From positions 1 to 6,479 of the forward strand of contig CAMYJP010000177.1 in assembly GCA_947258675.1 (NCBI GenBank): a stretch of DNA of 6,479 nucleotides. The letters are read 5' to 3'. The position numbers were made by a program, and so were the translations under genes. This document shows, one piece after another, positions 1 to 5,380 of the stretch. Position 1 is the first letter of the stretch. Each line of letters starts with the position of its first letter. The DNA comes from an uncultured Desulfobulbaceae bacterium. GTDB lineage: Bacteria; Desulfobacterota; Desulfobulbia; Desulfobulbales; BM004. The notes beneath the pieces are model-generated. The model was not told the DNA's origin and did not search any database. It saw only the letters and a list, made by a program, of their open reading frames with translations.

Positions 1-99
1 TATTTCAAATCTTAAATGCACATTTTAAGATCTAAGATTCATAGTTTAAGAGGGAATGGGTCGAACTCAAAGAAAGGGATCTTTCTAATCATGGTTTAA
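1..99. other. IS left flank, no gene seen
   Basis: This is AT-rich sequence left of the insertion sequence, probably the remainder of the cassette that the IS split. I see no convincing gene. On the minus strand a 17-codon ORF (ATG at 92-90) ends at a stop near 40 and has no ribosome binding site. Two small inverted repeats are visible: ATCTTAAA (9-16) with TTTAAGAT (24-31), and AGAAAG (71-76) with CTTTCT (81-86). Neither has the T-run of an intrinsic terminator. No attC box pair is evident here, so the end of the interrupted cassette lies further left. Confidence 0.4.
96..99. repeat. TTAA target-site duplication, left copy
   Basis: TTAA directly abuts the left terminal inverted repeat and matches the copy at 1648-1651. 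It fits the YTAR target preference known for IS701-family elements. Confidence 0.65.
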
Positions 100-117
100 C
101 CCTACAACGAAACTTAA
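100..117 (+). repeat. IS left terminal inverted repeat
   Basis: CCCTACAACGAAAC followed by TTAA. It pairs with 1630-1647: the first 14 bases are perfect, then one mismatch at 114, then TAA matches. This is the transposase binding and cleavage end. Confidence 0.85.
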
Positions 118-129
118 TATAATTTATCA

Positions 130-158
130 TTGATTATAGCCTCATAATCTGTTATACT
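130..158 (+). promoter_or_regulatory. Predicted sigma70-type promoter of the transposase
   Basis: TTGATT (130-135) and TATACT (153-158) are separated by exactly 17 bp, close to the TTGACA/TATAAT consensus. The pair lies about 30 bp upstream of the transposase start and inside the element, so the IS carries its own promoter. This is a prediction from spacing and sequence only. Confidence 0.6.
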
Positions 159-174
159 CCGAAACTAAAACCAA

Positions 175-181
175 AAGGAGG
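175..181 (+). promoter_or_regulatory. Transposase ribosome binding site
   Basis: AAGGAGG lies 6 nt before the ATG at 188. It is a near-perfect Shine-Dalgarno sequence and fixes this start over later in-frame ATGs. Confidence 0.85.
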
Positions 182-1441
182 CAGATTATGTTACCAGAGA
201 TTCGAAACCAAGAGCATCTATTTTCAATTCCCAAGTTTACTGTATCCAGTGATGATGTTAAAGATTTCACAAATGAACTCAAAGGCTTTCACGAAGTATT
301 CAGTGACTGTTTTCACCGCAGCGAATCCCGGGGCCATTTTTTCCGATACATGGTTGGCCAATTCAGCGAGCTTGAAAGAAAGTCCATTGAACCGATTGCT
401 TTAAACGTTGAAGACGGCAATGTTCGCCCCATGCAACGCTTTATAAGCGATGCACCATGGGACGACAATAAAATTTTAAATAAGTATCATAGTCTTGTTA
501 ATGAAGATATGGGCACGGATGATGGTGTCCTGATCTTCGATGAAAGTGGATTCCTTAAAAAAGGTGATGACTCAATCGGCGTTGGCAGACAATACTGTGG
601 CAGCATCGGAAAGGTCGATAATTGCCAAGTTGGTGTTTTTACCGCCTACGCCTCCCCATATGGTTATGCCCTGTTAGATAAGCGCCTGTTCCTCCCGGAA
701 AAATGGTTTTTAGATGATTACAAAATCAAACGCGAAAAGTGTAAACTGCCTGAAGATATTGAATTTAAAACCAAACCCCAGCTGGCTGGTCAAATGCTTA
801 ACAATATCGTTGAAGAAGAGGTTATACCTTTCAAATATGTGTTAGCTGATTCACTGTATGGCACAAGTCCAGAGTTCATTGAAGTTTTAGAATCCTTAGT
901 CGGTAAGACCTACTTTGTACAGGTACCCGAAGACACAAGATGCTGGCTGAAACGACCTGTTACCAGAGAAAAAAAGTATAAATATAAAGGAGAAATCCGG
1001 TCGAAAACGGTTTTAGAAAAAACTGAAAAAAAACCCATCACCGTCAGCACCCTGGCAACTAACATCAATGATTATTTCTGGTATCGGCGAAAAGTCTCAG
1101 AAGGCACCAAAGGGCCTATTGAGTATGAATTTACAAAAAGACGGATTATTTTGTCAAACAATGACTTACCACAAAAAACGCTATGGCTGATTATCCGGCG
1201 TACGATCGAAGAAAAGCCGGTCTATAAATATTTTTTAAGCAATGCCTCAACCAGCGCCAGGCTGAGCCTTTTTGTTTGGTTAAGCGGCATCAGATGGGCC
1301 ATCGAGCAGTGCTTTGAGGAGACTAAGTCCGAACTCGGTATGGATCATTATGAAGTTCGAAAATACGCAGGCTGGCACCATCATATGTTAACGTCTATGC
1401 TCGCTCACTTTTTTTTGTGGCATCTTAAAATAAGATTGGGG

Positions 1442-1448
1442 AAAAAAA
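1442..1448 (+). other. A7 run where the transposase frame breaks
   Basis: Seven A residues follow GGGG (1438-1441). Removing one A joins GKK directly to APSITLSQLRILLE, the family-like continuation. The required change is +1 (or -2), so a standard -1 ribosomal frameshift would not reach the second frame. A polymerase slip of one base, an indel mutation or a sequencing error would. Confidence 0.75.
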
Positions 1449-1568
1449 GCACCATCTATTACTCTATCGCAGCTTAGAATACTGTTGGAAGCTGTGCTGC
1501 CGCTGCGACATTATGATGTCGATGCTGCTATTGAACTAGTTTTATGGATCCAGAAAAAGAATCATGCG

Positions 1569-1590
1569 GCATATCTTCTGCATATCTTTC
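1569..1590 (+). repeat. 11-bp tandem duplication in transposase tail
   Basis: GCATATCTTCT (1569-1579) is followed at once by GCATATCTTTC (1580-1590); nine of the eleven bases are the same. One copy alone gives the family-like NHAAYLSHRRKK reading, whereas the extra 11 bp shift the frame and replace the ending with a read-through beyond the IS. The repeat is therefore best explained as a recent duplication that damaged the gene. Confidence 0.7.
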
Positions 1591-1629
1591 ACATCGAAGG
1601 AAAAAAATTAAAAAGTCGATCAAATCAAC

Positions 1630-1647
1630 TTATGTTTCGTTGTAGGG
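1630..1647 (-). repeat. IS right terminal inverted repeat
   Basis: This is the reverse complement of the left end, with a perfect 14-bp outer block (1634-1647), one mismatch, then three matches. The corrected transposase stop codon (1643-1645) lies within it. Confidence 0.85.
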
Positions 1648-1651
1648 TTAA
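1648..1651. repeat. TTAA target-site duplication, right copy
   Basis: TTAA abuts the right inverted repeat and matches 96-99. It marks the junction with the interrupted cassette. Confidence 0.65.
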
Positions 1652-1766
1652 AATTGAAAATAATGGAATCGCGTTTATGGTTATTTTGGTAGATGCCATA
1701 TTCCAATACCTCATACCAAATTTGAATTTTAATGATTTCAGATTTTGATATTTCATCTGCGCCTAA
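1652..1766 (-). mobile_element. Cassette E, 5' part only, split by the IS
   Basis: A new cassette begins at the TTAGGC of attC-D (1766-1761) and runs leftward until the IS. Two frames are open. One starts at ATG 1756-1754 and reads MKYQNLKSLKF; it has no visible ribosome binding site. The other reads DEISKSEIIKIQIWYEVLEY, which looks more like a natural protein but has no ATG and is open back into the attC site. If the IS is removed on paper, both frames stop within about 15 bases to the left, so no long gene is reconstructed. The coding content of this cassette is unknown. Confidence 0.5.
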
Positions 1767-1862
1767 CCAAGCGTGAGTAGCGACCCTGATAAGTGTCGAT
1801 TCTGCACGGCCTTTACGTAAAACCGCTATCTTCACGCCGTCTGCTCCACGCGTTTGTTCGGC
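1761..1862 (-). other. attC: attC-D, 102-bp recombination site of cassette D
   Basis: Read on the minus strand the site opens with GCCGAAC (1862-1856) and ends with the crossover box GTTAGGC (1767-1761). Inside the boxes, the GCGTG of AAACGCGTG pairs with the CACGC of CACGCTT, leaving an extra C on one side. This is the kind of unpaired base that directs integrase to the bottom strand of attC hairpins. Its opening box complements the TTCGGC at the start of its own cassette exactly, and the last six bases belong to cassette E. The centre (1802-1846) is nearly identical to the centre of attC-B. Confidence 0.85.
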
Positions 1863-1900
1863 ATTCTGTATGTTACTATACCAAATAAGTTTTTTTCTCT

Positions 1901-3097
1901 CTAAAACTCTACCCAAAAGTTTTCACGGATTCTTTCAATCAATTCATCCGAAACCTCCTCAATTTCATCTATACCCTTGATAGATCTATTTCTCCAAAAA
2001 TGCTGGGCTATCTTCCACGCTAAAGAAATATCAATGCCTAAGATTTCAGCGAACACTTGGCCGTCTTGCCCAATAGGATCAAGTGGCTCAAAATGGGAGC
2101 TTCCCTTAAACAAATGTTTCAAATTTCGTAATGTTGTATATGACAAGTTTAGTCCAGTCGGTGCTGTTAATGATTGTAAAGGCTCGAGCTGTCTTTTTAG
2201 GTTCTTTACTTCAGAGGTTAAATCTTTTAGAGCTTTTTCAGCCTTTTTAGACAAATCTTCGATCTCTGAATATTGTGGCCACGTACCAAGGTACTCTTTT
2301 AGATTAATATGGAAAGTCTCTGTAATCCTTTTTTGCCTTGTAGGATGGAAATATGAAATTAAAGCGCTGAACTCTATGCAGGCATCAGAATCCTTACCCA
2401 ATAGGTTCGGTGATGTTCCATAGAATAAATGGTATTTTTTACCTGGAGGAAAATATTCTATTCCATTTGCAATAATTGGCGGGGGTTGTTTTTCTTCTTT
2501 CCAGGTCAATTCCTCAGTAAATTCAAATGTCACATTCTCAGCAGGAACATCGCCTGGATTTTCGATTACGAACATAAAAAGAAAGCCATGTCTGATTTCA
2601 ACATCAAAGCGTGCTAACGGTTGGACAGATCTTGATCTCGCCCGTACGTCTGATATTTCATAATCTTCCATGGGTACAGAGCTAAAGTTATATCGCTTAT
2701 AATATCTTTTGGTTTTCCTTTCTTGATGTGGTGCTCTATCGCTTTTAGGAATTTTTATGCAATATGCTGACTGGTTGGAATCTAAGGGAATCTGCTGTAT
2801 TTTTATCCCCTCAATCTTTGGTGATATATTGCTAAGGATTGCCTGTTCAATCCATTCTCTCGTAATTATTGAATTTGAGGCACCCGCATCGATTCGGACT
2901 GGGAGGTGCCCCAATTCCTCAATACCGTAAATTATCATCCCACCATCTGAGTTTGCGAAGGCAAAAACATCTTTTGATATTTCTTTTTGGCCAGACTTAG
3001 ATAGAGATGCACTACTCTTGTAGTCTAAATGAAGACTCTCCTGAACCTGCTGTCGAATTAACAGCTCTAAATCTTCTCGTTTGGAGGGAACATTCAT
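1901..3097 (-). CDS. AlbA_2 (Schlafen-type) protein with C-terminal HhH-like segment
   Basis: From ATG 3097 the protein is 398 aa. AGGTGAT at 3111-3105, a strong match to the 16S anti-Shine-Dalgarno, sits 7 nt before that ATG; an in-frame GTG at 3109 would add four residues but lacks a comparable site. Residues about 19-145 show the AlbA_2 pattern: ESLHLDYKSS, then KDVFAFANSDGGMIIYGIEE, then a basic RKTKRYYKRYNF strand. This domain is a predicted nucleic-acid-binding or nuclease fold found in many bacterial regulators and defence proteins. A beta-rich middle (about 160-270) and a coiled-coil (about 277-312, EKALKDLTSEVKNLKRQLE) follow. The last ~50 residues (AEILGIDISLAWKIAQHFW, then IDEIEEVSDELIERIRENF) resemble a degenerate ComEA-like helix-hairpin-helix. 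No AAA or helicase motif is present. A DNA-binding or defence role is inference. Confidence 0.85.
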   Translation of the reverse strand: MNVPSKREDLELLIRQQVQESLHLDYKSSASLSKSGQKEISKDVFAFANSDGGMIIYGIEELGHLPVRIDAGASNSIITREWIEQAILSNISPKIEGIKIQQIPLDSNQSAYCIKIPKSDRAPHQERKTKRYYKRYNFSSVPMEDYEISDVRARSRSVQPLARFDVEIRHGFLFMFVIENPGDVPAENVTFEFTEELTWKEEKQPPPIIANGIEYFPPGKKYHLFYGTSPNLLGKDSDACIEFSALISYFHPTRQKRITETFHINLKEYLGTWPQYSEIEDLSKKAEKALKDLTSEVKNLKRQLEPLQSLTAPTGLNLSYTTLRNLKHLFKGSSHFEPLDPIGQDGQVFAEILGIDISLAWKIAQHFWRNRSIKGIDEIEEVSDELIERIRENFWVEF

Positions 3098-3104
3098 TTC
3101 AATA

Positions 3105-3111
3105 ATCACCT
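3105..3111 (-). promoter_or_regulatory. RBS deciding the AlbA_2 gene start
   Basis: AGGTGAT on the minus strand, 7 nt before ATG 3097. It overlaps the alternative GTG at 3109-3107, so initiation at that GTG is improbable. Confidence 0.65.
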
Positions 3112-3129
3112 TGTGTCACTTTAAATGAT

Positions 3130-3200
3130 GCCGAACGCAAAGCTCACCAGACACCAAAAGCCGTCAGGCTTTTGGTGTCTGGTACATCGAAATGTTCGGC
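3130..3200 (-). other. attC: attC-C, 71-bp site with perfect 17-bp stem
   Basis: The boxes are GCCGAAC (minus strand, 3200-3194) and GTTCGGC (3136-3130), exact complements of each other. Between them a perfect 17-bp inverted repeat (3146-3162 with 3167-3183) encloses a 4-base loop. The 9-10 bases between each box and the stem do not pair well, so the usual L-boxes are weak and would form an internal loop. It begins 4 bases after the SEFIR gene stop. There is no T-run after the stem, so it is not a standard terminator, though the hairpin could slow or end transcription. Confidence 0.85.
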
Positions 3201-4746
3201 TTAATCACCCTAAATCTTTTAGCAAATTTTCATGAGTTACATAACTACGAATACCAAAGCTATGCATCCTCGTCAGCCAATATTTGATATGATTGATCCA
3301 GTGAGGCCAATATTTTTGGATGGCAGAATCTTCAATTCGTAAATTTTTCCATATGGATTTTACCGCATCTGGATCATTGAGAAGAAGCCTATATGCCCTG
3401 CGTGTGATTTCATGATCTTCCTCTAAAAAACAAAGAGGTATATCAAGCCTGATTTCAGCCTGTTCAAATATACCTTCTTTTCCTTGAGCTATCGTATCTA
3501 CAAATTCAAGGATGTTGAGCGACATGTAATAAGCGCAAATAGCCTCTCGATACTCATCGGGGTTGCCGAATATTTCAATAAGCCACTCCCACTTGTCTGG
3601 CAAAGTGATTAAAAACGTATATGCCTCATTGGACTTTCTTCCAAGACTTAAGGGCCAACCAACAACATCATGGATAAGATACAAAGGATGGCTGGAATCT
3701 TCCATCGGTAAAGTTACTTTTGTACGAGAAAACTTAATAGCCAATGGAAGCTGATTTGTCTGTAGACAGATTGCACCATGAAGGGCCTGGTAGATATATG
3801 CTATTGACTTTGGGAAATCAACAATCCGCTGTTTACCTGCAGGACTCCAATTTCTTGGATTCAAAATTTCGTCGATTATAGCAATCTGATTTGTGAATTT
3901 TTCTCTTCCTGATTCAACACCTGCTAATGCGATACTAAATAGTGCAGAGTAAGCGGACAGCCCTTCCAAAGCAGCCGCATGCATATCCTCTATTTCTTTT
4001 ATTATAGCAGGTTCATATTTTTGCCTCCATTGATTTAAATTTTGCTGTATGGGGTCTTTTGATTGTCTTACTATTTTTCGCCAGGAGACTAAATCACCTT
4101 GCCGGGCAATATTTAGAGCAGTTTGATATACTTGCTTTATCTCATTACTGTATTCACTAATATCTGGAATGGGAGTTTCTATTTGGATATTTTCAGGAGT
4201 TTCGATTCCAGAAGGTTGTGCTGCAAATGGACTTTTTCCTAAAGGTGGTTTGGTTATGGCAGGCACTTGATGCAGTTCTCTTAGTAGAATTTCAAATTGC
4301 TCATCAATATTTTGACCTTCACTTAGATTTATATAAAATCGTGTGCTCACTGATTGTGGGCGGTTCGGCTGAGAGGCTTTTTGGCGAATAACTGGAATGA
4401 ATTTTGAGGTTCCTAAATCTCTAATTAACTCTCCTGTAACAATAATTGCCTCATAGCCGACACCACCCTTCCCTTCATTAGCCTTTTTTACATATGGCTC
4501 AGAACAAATCATAAGTACACGATCTGCTACTTTTACAGAATTTTCCATGAACTTTGGGACATCATCTCCGAGGCCTAAGTCCCATTGATCCAGAATGACA
4601 TCAATACCGTTCTCCACTAATTTTGATGAAATTTCACCAACCCATTTTTTATGAGAAGGACTATCATGTGAATATGAGATAAACACTTTTGGAGTTTTAT
4701 CATTATCTGAATTATCCATAGTGCCTCACAGTAATATTATGCCCAA
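3136..4746 (-). mobile_element. Integron gene cassette C (SEFIR protein)
   Basis: This is a 1611-bp cassette between the crossovers of attC-B and attC-C. It starts TTGGGC 21 bp before the gene and ends with attC-C. Its opening attC box, GCCGAAC, differs from the complement of its own start by one base. It is filled by a single 504-codon gene, long for a cassette ORF. Confidence 0.8.
3205..4719 (-). CDS. SEFIR/TIR-domain protein, probable NAD-cleaving effector
   Basis: The protein has 504 aa. Residues about 10-150 form a SEFIR (TIR-like) domain: KVFISYSHDSPSHKKWV, then IDVILDQWDLGLGDDVPKFM, ADRVLMICSEPYVKKA and GGVGYEAIIV. E90 in GGVGYE is in the position of the catalytic glutamate of bacterial TIR and SEFIR NAD hydrolases. 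A proline-rich linker (about 152-185) leads to an alpha-helical region to the C-terminus (about 186-504), possibly TPR-like, that I do not recognise; in related proteins such a region senses the trigger or oligomerises. There is no signal peptide or membrane segment, so it is cytoplasmic. Bacterial SEFIR/TIR proteins are known abortive-infection effectors that deplete NAD. This one stands alone in its cassette with no adjacent cyclase or SLOG partner, suggesting a one-gene system. GAGG precedes the ATG by only 4 nt. The domain is secure, the defence role inferred. Confidence 0.9.
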   Translation of the reverse strand: MDNSDNDKTPKVFISYSHDSPSHKKWVGEISSKLVENGIDVILDQWDLGLGDDVPKFMENSVKVADRVLMICSEPYVKKANEGKGGVGYEAIIVTGELIRDLGTSKFIPVIRQKASQPNRPQSVSTRFYINLSEGQNIDEQFEILLRELHQVPAITKPPLGKSPFAAQPSGIETPENIQIETPIPDISEYSNEIKQVYQTALNIARQGDLVSWRKIVRQSKDPIQQNLNQWRQKYEPAIIKEIEDMHAAALEGLSAYSALFSIALAGVESGREKFTNQIAIIDEILNPRNWSPAGKQRIVDFPKSIAYIYQALHGAICLQTNQLPLAIKFSRTKVTLPMEDSSHPLYLIHDVVGWPLSLGRKSNEAYTFLITLPDKWEWLIEIFGNPDEYREAICAYYMSLNILEFVDTIAQGKEGIFEQAEIRLDIPLCFLEEDHEITRRAYRLLLNDPDAVKSIWKNLRIEDSAIQKYWPHWINHIKYWLTRMHSFGIRSYVTHENLLKDLG

Positions 4747-4844
4747 CGCTTGAGGTGAGCAGCGGCCCATAAAATTTCCAAACCTGCACGGCCCTTACGA
4801 AAAACCGCTATCTTCACGCCGTCTGCTCTACTGATTTGTTGGGA
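4741..4844 (-). other. attC: attC-B, 104-bp recombination site of cassette B
   Basis: On the minus strand it opens with TCCCAAC (4844-4838) and ends with the crossover box GTTGGGC (4747-4741). The arms fold together: GAGCAGACGGC pairs with the GCCGCTGCTC arm, leaving one extra A, the unpaired base typical of attC. It starts 2 bases after the stop codon of the 152-aa gene. Positions 4784-4828 are 43/45 identical to 1802-1846 in attC-D. Confidence 0.88.
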
Positions 4845-5327
4845 GGTTATAGCTTTTCTTCAATTAAAACTTTTGCATAGAGATGCAAATTATTTTCTGC
4901 ACCTTGTTTTAGATATTTTTCTATCTTGGCTAAAGGGAAAATATAAAATTTTTGTTTGTCCCACAATACCATTGAAGTTCCAATTACATCTGGCAACGAT
5001 TTCGCCTCCTCATTTCTAACTTTTATAAAAGTCTGGTAGTCTATCCATTCCAAGTGTCTTTCAGAATGATTTCGCAAGACCTCACCAACATAGGCACCGC
5101 ATCTTAAAACTATCGTATTCCAGGTTAGTTCAACTCTTTCATCAGTTCTAATTCTATCCAAGTAATCATTTAGATGTAGAAGACTTTCGATTGAGAAATC
5201 CAATTTCTCTTTATCAAAATATTGGTTCCAAAAAGTCTCATCTTTAGGATTATCGAAGAGCATAATGGCGATTTCAGACATATCCTGATTCAGATTATCA
5301 TTCATCTTGCATCCCTATGGTACCCAA
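4747..5327 (-). mobile_element. Integron gene cassette B (152-aa protein)
   Basis: This is a compact 581-bp cassette from the crossover in attC-A to that in attC-B. It starts TTGGGT, has a 16-bp stretch before the ATG, one gene, and an attC whose opening box TCCCAAC differs by one base from the complement of its own start. Confidence 0.8.
4847..5305 (-). CDS. Hypothetical cytoplasmic protein, 152 aa
   Basis: I do not recognise this family with confidence. The protein is acidic and soluble, with no signal peptide or membrane segment. Its N-terminal half is helical (residues about 8-55). A central stretch reads TWNTIVLRCGAYVGEVLR (about 61-78) followed by HLEWIDYQTF. The C-terminal part has LPDVIGTSMVLWDKQKFYIF and then PLAKIEKYLKQGAENNLHLY. 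The GAYVGEVLR...W pattern is reminiscent of small DUF or immunity-type proteins, but that is impression, not assignment. The ATG at 5305 is preceded by AGGGA about 8 nt upstream, and the stop lies 2 bases before attC-B, so the gene exactly fills its cassette. That packing is good evidence it is real. Confidence 0.8.
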   Translation of the reverse strand: MNDNLNQDMSEIAIMLFDNPKDETFWNQYFDKEKLDFSIESLLHLNDYLDRIRTDERVELTWNTIVLRCGAYVGEVLRNHSERHLEWIDYQTFIKVRNEEAKSLPDVIGTSMVLWDKQKFYIFPLAKIEKYLKQGAENNLHLYAKVLIEEKL

Positions 5328-5380
5328 CGCTGCTAATCAGCCGCGCGGCTTTTTTCGTCGGCTGTATTAGATTGTTGGCC
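5322..5380 (-). other. attC: attC-A, 59-bp recombination site of cassette A
   Basis: On the minus strand it opens with GGCCAAC (5380-5374) and ends with GTTGGGT (5328-5322). The arms CTAATACAGCCGACG and CGCGCGGCTGATTAG pair except for two single extra A residues on one side, a textbook short attC with extrahelical bases. Its opening box is the exact complement of the TTGGCC start of its own cassette. The site also encodes the last residues of the upstream gene. Confidence 0.92.

Larger units (their letters stand above)
188..1645 (+). pseudogene. IS701-family DDE transposase, two frameshifts
   Basis: This is a DDE transposase that would cut and join the ends of its IS. The intact first frame runs 188-1477 (429 aa). 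It carries D118 (LIFDES), D221 (VLADSLYG) and E373 in RWAIEQCFEETK, with the R-(3)-E-(6)-K spacing of the IS4/IS701 signature. That frame then ends in an atypical tail and a TAG at 1475-1477. The expected IS701 C-terminus continues in the next frame from 1449 (APSITLSQLRILLEAVLP, then LWIQKKNHAAYL). After the 11-bp duplication at 1569-1590 the frame must change again to give SHRRKKIKKS and a stop at 1643-1645 inside the right inverted repeat. Corrected for both events the protein would be about 481 aa. All three catalytic residues precede the first shift, so residual activity of the truncated protein is possible but unlikely. Transcriptional slippage at the A7 run could rescue only the first shift. 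Confidence 0.85.
100..1647 (+). mobile_element. IS701-family insertion sequence, decayed
   Basis: This 1548-bp element has matching ends: CCCTACAACGAAAC at 100-113 reappears inverted at 1634-1647. After one mismatch, three more bases pair, giving 17 of 18. TTAA lies immediately outside both ends (96-99 and 1648-1651). A 4-bp YTAR-type target duplication is what IS701 elements produce, although TTAA is itself palindromic, so the exact outer boundary could be ambiguous by a few bases. The single transposase gene fills the element and would end inside the right repeat, as is usual for compact IS. The element sits in cassette E, antisense to the cassette genes. Its transposase is frameshifted, so it is probably no longer autonomous. 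Confidence 0.88.
1767..3135 (-). mobile_element. Integron gene cassette D (AlbA_2 protein)
   Basis: This is a 1369-bp cassette from the G/TT crossover in attC-C to that in attC-D. It starts TTCGGC and its attC opens with the exact complement GCCGAAC, as expected of a unit that once circularised. It contains one gene and little else, with about 32 bp of leader and 38 bp between stop codon and attC. Confidence 0.8.

Noticed and set aside
1442..1448. Programmed -1 ribosomal frameshift as in IS1/IS3 elements
   Set aside because: The continuation is in the +1 frame, which a -1 shift does not reach, and a second downstream lesion exists.
1485..1748. Separate 87-aa plus-strand gene
   Set aside because: Its first half is the displaced C-terminus of the transposase, and its second half reads out of the IS through the inverted repeat into cassette E. 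It is an artefact of the frameshifts.
1620..1916. Minus-strand 98-aa ORF
   Set aside because: It runs through attC-D, overlaps the end of the AlbA_2 gene and enters the IS end. Only the stretch around 1652-1757 might be cassette E coding sequence.
1977..2617. Plus-strand ORFs of 148 and 62 aa
   Set aside because: They lie antisense within the AlbA_2 gene, are rich in Cys/Phe/Trp without motifs, and have no ribosome binding site.
3146..3183. Intrinsic terminator after the SEFIR gene
   Set aside because: The stem is strong but no T-run follows on either strand, and the exact flanking boxes show it is an attC hairpin.
3563..3754. Plus-strand 63-aa ORF
   Set aside because: Antisense shadow of the SEFIR gene with no supporting signal.
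1901..4719. AlbA_2 and SEFIR genes as one two-gene defence operon
   Set aside because: A complete attC separates them, so they are distinct cassettes. Being adjacent does not show that they work together.
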